Positions 36,584-45,597 of a DNA stretch of 64,000 nucleotides are shown piece by piece. The translations under genes were made by a program, and so were the position numbers. Every line of letters starts with the position of its first letter. Within the stretch, counting starts at the first letter, position 1. Origin of the DNA: Sva-07 sp963716235 (GTDB lineage Bacteria; Actinomycetota; Acidimicrobiia; Acidimicrobiales; Ilumatobacteraceae). The notes under the pieces are model-generated. The model did not search any database. It was given only the letters and a program-made list of their open reading frames with translations, and had not been told where the DNA came from. The stretch is taken from NCBI GenBank assembly GCA_963716235.1, contig CAVQTE010000015.1, positions 1-64,000 of the forward strand. The letters run 5' to 3'.

Positions 36584-38127
36584 ACACCCTCGTCGAGGCC
36601 GATGCGCCTCCGACAACGTCCCGCGCCGCGCGTTGGGGGGCAGCTCGCCGCCGGCCACTCCTGTGGATCTCACTCGGGGTGCTCGTTGCCGCGTTCGGGC
36701 TGCGGGTCTGGATCATCAGGGGCCCGCTCGGCTCGGTGAACGCCGACGAGGCAGTGACGGGCCTCATGGCCCGGGCGCTGCTCGACGGCAACTTCTCGAC
36801 CTTCTACTGGCAACAGCAGTACGGCGGCACCGTGGAGATCATCCCGTTCGCCGTGCTCGTCGCAGCAATCGGCGACCGAGCCGCGATCGTCGTGCTGCCG
36901 CTCCTCGAGTCGCTGATCATCGGATGGCTGCTGTTCGTCGTCGCCCGCCGACGGCTCGGTGGGCAGTTGGCCCTCGCCACCGTCGCGCTGGCGGCCGTGT
37001 TCCCAGCGGCCTCGGTGTGGTTCACCACACGCGCGATGCTCTTCTACCAACCGGTGATCATCGCCGGCCTCGGCGCACTCGTGCTGGCCGAGCAACTCGC
37101 TGAGGACGACGTCGACACGCGCGGTCGGGTCTGGCGCTGGATCGGGCTCGGGTTCCTCCTCGGTGTCGGTTGGTGGGCGTCGACCCAGGTGTTGTTCTTC
37201 GCCATCCCGGTCGTGGTGTGGCTGGTGGTTCGGCGTGCCGTGCACTCCTGGAGTGGCCCGATGTCGGCACTCGGGGGCTTCGTCGTCGGGGCGAGCCCGT
37301 GGCTCCTGCACAACATCCGAACCGAGGGTGGTTCGTTGCGAGACCTCCCCGGCGGCCAGGGAAGCTACGTCGACCACCTGCAGGTACAGGTCGAGGCGGG
37401 ATGGCCGATGTCGGTCGGGCTCCGACGGCCGTTCGACGAGCGTTGGGTGCTGGAGGGGTGGGGCTGGCCGCTCGCCATCGCGGCGATCGTCGTCGCGGGT
37501 GCAGTCGTCGTCGCGTTCGCACGACATCGACGCATCCGGTCACCGCTCGCGCTCGTGCTGGTCTGCTTCCCGCTCGTGCATGCACTCGCCCCGAGCAGCT
37601 ACTACGTGGGGACCGGCCGGTACTACCTGTTCATCATGCCCGCCATTTCGTACGCGATCGTCGCTGCCCTCAGCACCATCGGACACGCTCACCGGTGGGT
37701 CGGTGTCGTCCTGGTCGGCGCCACCGTCATGACGGGCTGGACCCTCCACGACCTCCGGGAAGTCCGGCCCGGGCCGTTGTCGACCGAGGCGGTCGCCGAC
37801 GCGCTGCTCGAGCGCGACATCGAGCACGTCTACAGCGACTACTGGGCGGGCTACATGTTGTCGTGGGAGAACGACGAGATCATCGTGTCGCCATACATCT
37901 TCGATCGTCGGCCCGACTGGTCGGCGGAGGTTCGAGCCGCCGCTGACGCGGCGTACGTCTTCGACCTGTCGTCGGCGACGGAGCAGGCCCGCTCCACCGA
38001 CCTCATCGCCCGACTGACCGAGCATGTGGGCATCACCGAGGAGTTCGATGTCGGCCCGTTCCACGTGGTCGTTCCGGCCCGCAACGTTCCGCCGGAGCTG
38101 CTCCCTGCCGCATCGGTGCCCGGGTAG
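36580..38127 (+). CDS. GT-C fold (GT39/ArnT-like) integral membrane glycosyltransferase
   Basis: 515 residues from GTG 36580. About ten to twelve hydrophobic segments. After the first transmembrane helix comes GSVNADEAVTGLMARALLDG, with the acidic D-E pair that is catalytic in polyprenyl-phosphate-sugar-dependent GT-C enzymes, then FYWQQQYGGTVEIIPFA. The C-terminal 120 residues are soluble (VYSDYWAGYMLSWENDEIIVSPY). Shares this layout with the second half of the protein at 49980-52539. Sugar and acceptor unknown. Confidence 0.78.
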   Translation: MNTLVEADAPPTTSRAARWGAARRRPLLWISLGVLVAAFGLRVWIIRGPLGSVNADEAVTGLMARALLDGNFSTFYWQQQYGGTVEIIPFAVLVAAIGDRAAIVVLPLLESLIIGWLLFVVARRRLGGQLALATVALAAVFPAASVWFTTRAMLFYQPVIIAGLGALVLAEQLAEDDVDTRGRVWRWIGLGFLLGVGWWASTQVLFFAIPVVVWLVVRRAVHSWSGPMSALGGFVVGASPWLLHNIRTEGGSLRDLPGGQGSYVDHLQVQVEAGWPMSVGLRRPFDERWVLEGWGWPLAIAAIVVAGAVVVAFARHRRIRSPLALVLVCFPLVHALAPSSYYVGTGRYYLFIMPAISYAIVAALSTIGHAHRWVGVVLVGATVMTGWTLHDLREVRPGPLSTEAVADALLERDIEHVYSDYWAGYMLSWENDEIIVSPYIFDRRPDWSAEVRAAADAAYVFDLSSATEQARSTDLIARLTEHVGITEEFDVGPFHVVVPARNVPPELLPAASVPG

Positions 38128-38137
38128 CGTGGCGTGC

Positions 38138-38735
38138 ATGCCAGCGGGGACACTCTTCATCACCGGCGACAGGCAGGCCGATGCGTTGCTCAACCGTGAC
38201 GGCACGGCGCTCCTCATCGGCATGCTGCTCGACCAGCAGGTACCGATGGAGTGGGCGTTCGCCGGACCAGCGACGCTGAAGCAACGGCTCGGGCACCTCG
38301 ATGCGAAGAAGATCGCGGCGATGGACGTCGAGGACTTTGTCGCCGTGTGCTGTGAGAAGCCCGCGATCCACCGTTTCCCGGCCTCGATGGGTAAGCGCAT
38401 CCATGCGATCTGCGAAGCGCTTGTCGCCGACATATCGGGGCGACGCAAGGGGGCCAACATCTGGAAGGGCGTCGATACGCCGACGAGGTGTACCGCCGCC
38501 TCCGAGCGCTCCCCGGGTACGGCGATGAGAAGTCCAAGATCTTCATCGCCATGCTCGGCAAACGCATGAGTGTCGAGCCGCCGACTGGCGGACTGCTGCG
38601 GGAGTTTTCGGCGACGACGTACCGCGTTCGGTCGCCGACATCGACGGGCCAGAGTCGCTCGGGAAGGTGCGAGAGTGGAAGAAGGCGCAGAAGGCGGCAA
38701 AGAAGGACAAGCAAGGACGAACCGCGACCGGCTGA
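38138..38735 (+). CDS. HhH-GPD-type DNA glycosylase-like protein (two frame breaks)
   Basis: Restored length is 199 residues. The N-terminal part GTLFITGDRQADALLNRDGTALLIGMLLDQQVPMEWAFAGP matches the HhH-GPD base-excision family. The frame breaks near 38476 and near 38581, each by one missing base. Between them lies YRRLRALPGYGDEKSKIFIAMLGKR, holding the helix-hairpin-helix, and after the second PRSVADIDGPESLGKVREWKKAQKAAKKD. All three pieces are in the order expected, so assembly error is the simplest reading. The 3' end overlaps the proposed start of the YfhO-like gene. Confidence 0.75.
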
Positions 38736-41044
38736 ACCGCGAAGCTCTCACCAGGGCCACACCGTTCATCCTCGTCACCGTCGTCGGCCTGTGGCTGACA
38801 CGATCGTTCTGGTTCCCCGGCCGATACGTCGTCGGATTCGACACCTACGCCTACTCCGGACCCAACCTGGAGGTCACCGAACGGGCGCTGCGCAACTGGC
38901 GCCTGCCGATCCTGAACGACTTGATCTTCGGTGGCGTGCCCCATCTCGGCAACCCGTCGGCGCTGGCGCTCTACCCGCCGCAACTCCTGACGCTCACACT
39001 CGGCACGAACCGGGCGATGGGGGTTCTCGTCGCCGGTCACGTCGTGTTGCTCGGTGTCGGCATGGTGCTGCTCGCCCGGCGGCTCGGGGTGAGCCGGATC
39101 GGTGCGACGGCCGCAGCGCTCATCGCCATGGCCGCCGGCTCGACGCTCTCCAAGTCGGTCCAGTTCGAACAGATCCTGGTGATCGCCTGGATTCCGATGC
39201 TGCTCGTGGCGCTCCATGCGGTCCTGAACTCGTCGCGTCCATGGAGGGCGGTTGCTGCCCTCTCGGCGACGACCGCAGCGATCCTGCTGGCCGGTCACCC
39301 CCAGCTCGTGTACCAGACGGTCGTGTTGGCGATCGCGGCGACCGTCGGGTTCTCCTATGACGACCAGCGCTGGCGCCGGCTCGGTCACGTCGTCGCGGGC
39401 GCCGCGCTCGGCGCCTGTATCGCGCTGCCACAGCTCGTTGCGGTGTTGTTCGCGACTGCGGACAGTGCGATCAAGGGCGGCCGGGACCTCGACCAGCTCC
39501 TGCTCCCGGCGCTGTCGCTCACCCCGCGGGCTTCTCTTCGGGCATTTCTCGGCACGGTGCAGGATCGGGATCCGGCGATCTTCGCGGGCGGGTTCGAGGG
39601 CATCGCGTTCATCGGCGTCATCGTTGCGCTCCTGGTCGCCATCGGCCTCGTCCAGGCAGTGATCGCCCGACGATCACGCCCGTGGGCCATCGCCCTGGCC
39701 ACAGCAGCCCTGCTGTCGCTCACGTGGGCGATCGGTCCTCGGACCGCGATCTATCGCCTCGCGTACGAGATGGTTCCCGGATTCGACCTCGCCCGCGCCG
39801 CGGCTCGCTGGGTGGTGATCGTCGTGATCGTCGCAGCGTTGTTCGCCGGTGTCGGCGCCGACGTGATCCGGCGGGGTGCGCAACGACGACACGTTGCCGC
39901 AGCGGTGATCGCCATCACCGCAGTGGTCGGCCTCGTCGCGCTCGACGTCGTCGACACCGTCGATCGGCGCTCCGCAGTCATCTGGGCGATCACCGCGGCC
40001 GTGGCGATGGCGCTGCTGGTCGCCAACAGCGCGGTCCGCTCCCGTCCGGTGACCCGTGGAACCACCATCGCGATCCTCGTGCTCGCCGGCGTGGAGTTGA
40101 CGGCGATGTCGATCCACTCCATTCCTCAGGCGATCGCCACCGAGACGCCCTTCACGAGCCATCGAACGACCACGACGGAGTTCCTGCGCCAGCAGGACGC
40201 TGGGCTCGTTCTCGCCCTCACCGACGACGGGCAGACGGTCGAGTACGAGGTTCCCGGGATGCGTCCCAATGCCAACGTGCTCGCCGGCGTTGCGTCGATC
40301 GACGGATACGACGGTGGCGTGCAGATCACCGAGAGGTGGGCGGACGCGCTCCGACGGTTCCAACCGGACCCCCCGATCGATCTGCCGCTCCGCAACAGCT
40401 TGACGCTGCCGATCGAACCCGAGCCGCTCGCCCGACTCGGCGTTCGCTACATCCTGTTGGACAACCAGCGCCCGCCTGACGTCTTCATCCCGGGCTGGAA
40501 CGGCCCGCTCGCCTCCGACGAGAACTGGGACGTGTGGGAGAACCCGGCCTGGCTCGGTGACGCCGTGGTCTGGCCGGCGGCGATCGCGTCCGACGATCCC
40601 GCCGAGCTGCTCCGCGAAACCCCACTGGTCGCGGCGCTCGCGGCGATCGTCGAGAACCCCGATGACGCGTTCGAGTGCAGCGGCGTCCCGACCTCGTGCG
40701 AGCCGGTCGGGATCGCGACGGATCGCCCACGCCCTGAGCAGATCGATCTCACCGTCGATGCGGACCAGCGGACTGTCGTCAGCGTGGCGCAGCAGGCGCT
40801 CTCCGGCTGGAACGTCGAGGTCGACGGCAAGAGCGCCGAGGTGATCGTCGTCGACGGTTTGTTCCTCGGCGTACAGGTCCCGGCGGGGCGACACGAAATC
40901 AGGTTCAGCTATTCCTCGCCGTGGCTCACGATGTCGCTGGCGATCTCGCTTCTGGCAATCGCCGCGACCGTTGCGCTGGTGATCGGCGATACGGTGTCGA
41001 ACCGGAGGCGGATTACTCAAGCTGCGGGCGGCGGCGACCGATAA
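38675..41044 (+). CDS. YfhO-like large membrane protein
   Basis: About 789 residues from a GTG at 38675, which overlaps the preceding gene by 61 bp; a later start cannot be excluded since no good ATG or GTG precedes the first membrane helix (ATPFILVTVVGLWLTR). About a dozen transmembrane segments, with FDTYAYSGPNLEVTERALRNWRLP after the first one. The soluble C-terminus ends with GWNVEVDGKSAEVIVVDGLFLGVQVPAGRHEIRF and a last membrane pair, the arrangement of YfhO-type proteins implicated in glycosylating surface polymers. Function inferred from family only. Confidence 0.75.
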   Translation: MEEGAEGGKEGQARTNRDRLNREALTRATPFILVTVVGLWLTRSFWFPGRYVVGFDTYAYSGPNLEVTERALRNWRLPILNDLIFGGVPHLGNPSALALYPPQLLTLTLGTNRAMGVLVAGHVVLLGVGMVLLARRLGVSRIGATAAALIAMAAGSTLSKSVQFEQILVIAWIPMLLVALHAVLNSSRPWRAVAALSATTAAILLAGHPQLVYQTVVLAIAATVGFSYDDQRWRRLGHVVAGAALGACIALPQLVAVLFATADSAIKGGRDLDQLLLPALSLTPRASLRAFLGTVQDRDPAIFAGGFEGIAFIGVIVALLVAIGLVQAVIARRSRPWAIALATAALLSLTWAIGPRTAIYRLAYEMVPGFDLARAAARWVVIVVIVAALFAGVGADVIRRGAQRRHVAAAVIAITAVVGLVALDVVDTVDRRSAVIWAITAAVAMALLVANSAVRSRPVTRGTTIAILVLAGVELTAMSIHSIPQAIATETPFTSHRTTTTEFLRQQDAGLVLALTDDGQTVEYEVPGMRPNANVLAGVASIDGYDGGVQITERWADALRRFQPDPPIDLPLRNSLTLPIEPEPLARLGVRYILLDNQRPPDVFIPGWNGPLASDENWDVWENPAWLGDAVVWPAAIASDDPAELLRETPLVAALAAIVENPDDAFECSGVPTSCEPVGIATDRPRPEQIDLTVDADQRTVVSVAQQALSGWNVEVDGKSAEVIVVDGLFLGVQVPAGRHEIRFSYSSPWLTMSLAISLLAIAATVALVIGDTVSNRRRITQAAGGGDR

Positions 41045-41082
41045 CGGTTCGACGTCCATTCTCAGTTCGGAGATTTCACATC

Positions 41083-43020
41083 GTGCGCAAGCGGTACTCG
41101 ATTTCGCTCATCCTGGGTGCGCTCATCGGCGCCTCGACTCTCGTCGCCAGCCCTGGCCCGGTGGCCACTGCTGCGAACTACAGCCTGTCGGTGAACACTC
41201 CGGTGCACATCGGAGTCGACGCGGTCGGAGGCAACAGCAGCCCCGGCTACGACCTCACCCCCTGCCAACTCGGCGGTGGCCCGGGACCGATCGCCTTCGG
41301 CGTCGGCGGCACACCCAATCAGGTGCGCGTCGAGATGTACCCGGGAAACTGCGGCTACTACGACGGGTGGAGCAACGTCGGTGGCGTCCACTTCGAGGCG
41401 AATCTCGGCGGCGGGAATCTCGGTGCGATCACCATGCCCGTCGACGGCCAGGGCGGGGCATTCGCGATTCGCGGTGCCATCCTGTCGTCCACAGCGATCG
41501 CTACCGGACGCGTGATCGTCGACAGTTTCCAGATCGCATCCGGATATCCGGATCCGCCGGCGCCGCTTCAGTCGAACGGACAGGTGGAGTACGGGTCATT
41601 CGCGTCGACGGCGAGTCGTGGCGCAAGTTGGAGCGGTGGCGTCGGCTGGGCGGGTCGGTACCTGCTGTTCGTCACCGACACCGCCACGGGCCGCAAGATC
41701 ACTGCGAACGTCGACATCTCGTCAGGCAGCATCCCGACGATCGACCTCGACGCGATCTGCTTCGGGTTCGACACGTGCACATATGACGCTGGTGGACCGG
41801 GGGTGACCGCCGGGTCGTTCCATCCCACTGCTCCCACCCGCATCCTCGACACCCGCACCGCACTCGGCATCGCCAGCCCGATTCGCTCGGGTGATGGACG
41901 CCATCCGTCGCCCGACCCGATCACGCGACGCGACGAGACCGCCAACCACGACCTCCAGGTCACCGGTCGCTTCGGCATCCCCGCCTCGGGTGTGTCGGCG
42001 GTCCTGTTGAACGTCACGGCAGTCAGCGCCGGCGCTCCTGGCCCCGGCTACGTGTCGGTCGTGCCAAAACCCGCTCGCGTGGGCGACATCTTCAACGACC
42101 AGGGCAGCTACGGCGCTTTTCCCGGCACTTCGAACCTCAACATCGACAACGACGATGCCACACCGAACCTCGTGCTGGCGAGGGTGGGTGCCGGCGGGAA
42201 GATTCGCATCGCGAACTACCTCGGCCCGACCCACGTGATCGCTGATGTCGCCGGCTGGTTCGGTACCGGTGGCGCCTACACCGACGGCGCCGGCTTCGAA
42301 GGCGTGGTTCCGGCTCGACTGTTCGACAGTCGTGTCGGTCTCGGTGGTCCGGCGACACAGTTCGCGGCGGGTGAGACCCGAACGATGAAGGTCGCCGGTG
42401 TTGCCGGCATTCCGAGCAACGCCCAGAGCGTCGTGCTCAACATCACGATGCTCGGCTCGAGCCGACCTGGCTACCTGACGGCGTACCCGACCGGCGAGGC
42501 ACTTCCCTACGCATCGAACGTGAACGTCGCCGCCGGGGGCGTGCGAGCGAACACCGCCGTTGTCAAGGTCGGCGCCGGTGGGCGGATCGATCTCTTCGTT
42601 GCGGAAACGAACGCCGACGTGATCGTCGACGTGCTCGGAAGCTTCGGCCCCTACGGCGGCAAAGTCACGACGATCACGCCGGAACGTCTGGTCGATTCAC
42701 GCGTGGGTCTCGGTACGCCGGCACAGGCCTTCGGAGACGGCGAGGCTCGCACCGTTCAGATCGCGGGTCGTGGCAGTGTGCCGGCCAATGCCACGGCCGT
42801 CATCGCCAACGTGACGGCGACGAACATCACGGCGTGGGGCTTCCTCACGGTGTGGCCGGCCGGAGCTGCGCAACCCGCCTCGTCGAACCTGAACTTCCTG
42901 CCGGGACAGACCGTGCCGAACCTGGTGATGATCAAACTCGGCCCGGGTGGGACGTTGGCGATCTCGAACGGTCCAGGCTCGGCGAACGTCCTCGTCGACG
43001 TGATGGCGTACGTGTCCTGA
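41083..43020 (+). CDS. secreted protein with four RLxDTR...DVxGWF modules
   Basis: 645 residues from GTG 41083. Signal peptide RKRYSISLILGALIGASTLVASPGPVATA, then a unique domain (about 30-240) rich in Gly, Ser and aromatic residues. This is followed by repeats of about 120 residues: RILDTRTALG, RLFDSRVGLGGP, RLVDSRVGLGTP, each with VLNVT or VLNIT, a P-x-x-SN-x-N segment, and a closing VIADVAGWFG, VIVDVLGSFG or VLVDVMAYVS. The same modules occur in the SpoIID-like protein at 29948-32440. Probably a surface or matrix protein; no enzymatic motif seen. Confidence 0.75.
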   Translation: MRKRYSISLILGALIGASTLVASPGPVATAANYSLSVNTPVHIGVDAVGGNSSPGYDLTPCQLGGGPGPIAFGVGGTPNQVRVEMYPGNCGYYDGWSNVGGVHFEANLGGGNLGAITMPVDGQGGAFAIRGAILSSTAIATGRVIVDSFQIASGYPDPPAPLQSNGQVEYGSFASTASRGASWSGGVGWAGRYLLFVTDTATGRKITANVDISSGSIPTIDLDAICFGFDTCTYDAGGPGVTAGSFHPTAPTRILDTRTALGIASPIRSGDGRHPSPDPITRRDETANHDLQVTGRFGIPASGVSAVLLNVTAVSAGAPGPGYVSVVPKPARVGDIFNDQGSYGAFPGTSNLNIDNDDATPNLVLARVGAGGKIRIANYLGPTHVIADVAGWFGTGGAYTDGAGFEGVVPARLFDSRVGLGGPATQFAAGETRTMKVAGVAGIPSNAQSVVLNITMLGSSRPGYLTAYPTGEALPYASNVNVAAGGVRANTAVVKVGAGGRIDLFVAETNADVIVDVLGSFGPYGGKVTTITPERLVDSRVGLGTPAQAFGDGEARTVQIAGRGSVPANATAVIANVTATNITAWGFLTVWPAGAAQPASSNLNFLPGQTVPNLVMIKLGPGGTLAISNGPGSANVLVDVMAYVS

Positions 43021-43030
43021 GCGTGGTGCG

Positions 43031-44203
43031 CTAGCGATCGGCGGCGACGAGGTCGTTCAGTCGGCGAGCGAACGCGTCGGCGGAGAAGTCCCGGGCCCGT
43101 TCGGTCGCCGATGCCGACAACACAGCGCGATGCTCCGCGTCGGTGGCGAGCTGCACGGTGGCGTCCGCCAACGCGTCGAGCGTCGTCCAGTGGATGCCGT
43201 CGTGCCGGTCGCGTACGATCTCGGCCGGGCCGGCAGCACCGAACACGAGGGGGACCGCGCCGGCGGCCATGGCCTCCACGACGGAGATTCCGAAGTGCTC
43301 GAACCGTTCGGGATGTCGTGACGGATCTTCACCGAGTCCGGCGCCGTGCCAGTAGAGCGAAGCTTCACCGAGCAGGCGCTCCACGACGTTGCCAGGCGCG
43401 TTGACGTGCACCTCGACCGGGAGCCCGATCGCATCGCGACGCACTTGGAGTGCGTACTCGCGATTCCTCGCGTCACAACCGCCGACGATCGCCATGCGCC
43501 AGCCATCGATTCGTCCGCTGCGATGAAGGTCGGTGAACGTCGCCAGCAATTCGTGTTGCTTCTTGCTGTGGCCGAATGACGGGTCGAAGAACCGTCCGAG
43601 CACGAGGATCAGTGGTTGCTTGTCGCCCGGCACCACGCTCGGGCGCACGGGCGGGTAGAGCACGTCGGCCGGAGTGCCCCACAACTCCTCGACCCAACCG
43701 GCCGTGAACCGAGAGTTGGCGAGATACCGCGTGTAGCTCGAGACGAACTCGACGCGCTCGACCCGCCGATCGAACGCAGCACGCACCTCGGTGAGGCGCT
43801 GCGGCAGCTTCGGCGGCAGCGACATCGCCTTGACCCCGATGATGCCGATACGACTTCGGAGGTCATCGAGGCGTGTACGGATCTCGCCGGGGAAGTGGAC
43901 GTAGTAGTACCCGAGCGGGGCCTGGTTGACGGCCTTGCTGAGGTACGTCCCGTTGACGAACACGTCGAAGTCGGCGCTGGCAGCGGACGCAGCAGCATCG
44001 TCATCGACACGACGATGGTCGCAGCCCGACAAATCGACACCGAGCCGCTTCATGGTGGCGTCGACGTCGACAGGTCGCGGCCCGAGCAGGGTCACGTCGT
44101 GGTTGGAGGCGAGCACCTGGGCGATGCTGCCGTCGACCTGTTCCCCGCCACCGAGTGTCGACCAGTAGAGGTCGTACACGCCCACATTCAGACGGTCGGC
44201 CAC
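43031..44203 (-). CDS. GT4-type glycosyltransferase
   Basis: 390 residues from GTG 44201-44203, which overlaps the end of the upstream GT2 gene by 16 bp. GT-B fold: N-terminal VGVYDLYWSTLGGGEQVDGSIA, GYYYVHFPGEIRTRLDDL, SSYTRYLANSRFTAGW, then LILVLGRFFDPSFGHSKKQHELL and the donor-binding E-x7-E stretch FEHFGISVVEAMAAGAVPLVFGAAGPAEIV. Transfers a sugar from a nucleotide donor. Adds to the run of minus-strand glycosyltransferases at 43-53 kb. Confidence 0.85.
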   Translation of the reverse strand: MADRLNVGVYDLYWSTLGGGEQVDGSIAQVLASNHDVTLLGPRPVDVDATMKRLGVDLSGCDHRRVDDDAAASAASADFDVFVNGTYLSKAVNQAPLGYYYVHFPGEIRTRLDDLRSRIGIIGVKAMSLPPKLPQRLTEVRAAFDRRVERVEFVSSYTRYLANSRFTAGWVEELWGTPADVLYPPVRPSVVPGDKQPLILVLGRFFDPSFGHSKKQHELLATFTDLHRSGRIDGWRMAIVGGCDARNREYALQVRRDAIGLPVEVHVNAPGNVVERLLGEASLYWHGAGLGEDPSRHPERFEHFGISVVEAMAAGAVPLVFGAAGPAEIVRDRHDGIHWTTLDALADATVQLATDAEHRAVLSASATERARDFSADAFARRLNDLVAADR

Positions 44204-45582
44204 TTGACGACCTCCCACTCCATGAGCGACTCGCGCGAGACCTTGGGCTTCGCCGACCAGCGGTCGCCGAGCATTCCCGGCAGCAGGCGAAGGTAGCCCT
44301 GGCAGACCTGGCGGCGATGGGCGACCTCGGCGCGCACCGGGAGCCGCAGGGTCAGCGGGCGGATCAGGTAGTGCCGTACGAGCGAGCCGACGAACCGACG
44401 AACCTCGCCGAGGCCCGACCGCCAGGCGAGCCGAGGCGGCGCATTCTTGGCGAGGACGAGGAGACGGTTGCGTTCGGTGTGGTAGCGGAAGAACGGCGAG
44501 CCCGCGCCCGACGACTGGGCGTGATGGTGTCGCACGACTGCACCAGGCTCGTAGACGTAGCGCCAACCGCGGAGTCGCCCGTGCCACGACAGGTCGGTGT
44601 CTTCGTAGTACATGAAGAATCGCTCGTCGAAGAGGCCGACGTCGTCCAGGTAGCTCCGACGCAACAGCACCGCTCCCCCGCACCAGGCGAACACCTCGGC
44701 GGGCTCCTCGTACTGGCCGGTGTCGACCTCGAGGAAACCGCGGTCGCCGCCGTAGCCGCCGGCAAAGAGGTTCGAGCCGACGTTGTTGATCACGTCGAAC
44801 GGCTCGGCCGGGATCGCCACGTCGACCCAGACGGGATCGCGATGGACGGTGACGATGGTGTCGTCGCCACTCCCGTCGAGCGAGGTCGGCCGCAGTGTGA
44901 CGGTGCGCGGCTCGAGGCACGAGAGCCGCACCGAGATCGTCGAAGCGGGCAGCGCAGCATCGACATCGGCGGCGACACGGAGCGCGCCCTTCACGCTCGA
45001 CCAGCGAGCGATCTCCTCGGCGTCGGCGGCCACGGGTGGTTCGGGGGCGTGGAATCCCTCGTCGAACGCGAGACGGTCGTCGACGCGCTCGCCGTCGAGG
45101 CGCACCCCCGACACCCGAACGCCCAGCATCCGGTGCTCTCCCGACACGAGATGCGAGGCGTCGGGCACGTCGAACTCGATGCCGTGGTATCGCTCGGCGA
45201 ACAGCATCTTGGCCGCCACGGCGCCGATGTCCGCCGACGTCTCCATTGCCGGCACCATCGCCCGCAGCCAGCCCGGAGCGACGGTTGCATCGTTGTTGAC
45301 CAGAGCGACGTACTCGTGGTCACCCGTCAGTGCCATCCCGAGGTTGCAGCCGCCGGCGAAGCCGAGGTTGGCGAGGGGCTCGAGGATGCGGATCGACCGG
45401 TAGCGGTCGTCGGCAGCGAGACGATCGAGTACGTCGTCGAGTGAGCCGTTGTCGACGAGCACGATCTCGAGCCGAGCGGCCGGCCAGTCGGATGCGAGCA
45501 GTGAGTCGAGGCAGTCGATGGTGAGCTGGCCGCCGTCGAAGTTGATCACGACGACGCGGACGAGTGGTTCAAGATCAGTCAT
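44188..45582 (-). CDS. GT2 family glycosyltransferase
   Basis: 464 residues. GT-A fold with VVVINFDGGQLTIDCLDSLLASDWP, LVDNGSLDDVLDRL, NLGFAGGCNLGMALTGDHEYVALVNNDATVAPGWL, and FDERFFMYYEDTDLSWHGRLRGWRYVYEP holding the E-D catalytic region. A long insert (about 170-290) of beta-rich sequence separates the two halves. Rhamnosyl/galactofuranosyl-transferase-like in style; acceptor unknown. Confidence 0.85.
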   Translation of the reverse strand: MTDLEPLVRVVVINFDGGQLTIDCLDSLLASDWPAARLEIVLVDNGSLDDVLDRLAADDRYRSIRILEPLANLGFAGGCNLGMALTGDHEYVALVNNDATVAPGWLRAMVPAMETSADIGAVAAKMLFAERYHGIEFDVPDASHLVSGEHRMLGVRVSGVRLDGERVDDRLAFDEGFHAPEPPVAADAEEIARWSSVKGALRVAADVDAALPASTISVRLSCLEPRTVTLRPTSLDGSGDDTIVTVHRDPVWVDVAIPAEPFDVINNVGSNLFAGGYGGDRGFLEVDTGQYEEPAEVFAWCGGAVLLRRSYLDDVGLFDERFFMYYEDTDLSWHGRLRGWRYVYEPGAVVRHHHAQSSGAGSPFFRYHTERNRLLVLAKNAPPRLAWRSGLGEVRRFVGSLVRHYLIRPLTLRLPVRAEVAHRRQVCQGYLRLLPGMLGDRWSAKPKVSRESLMEWEVVKWPTV

Positions 45583-45597
45583 GGATCGGCGATGACG

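Noticed and set aside
43031..44920. Possible 629-residue protein with a long N-terminal extension to the GT4 enzyme
   Set aside because: The extension is antisense-like Arg-rich sequence inside the GT2 gene; the GTG at 44203 with a short overlap is the natural start.
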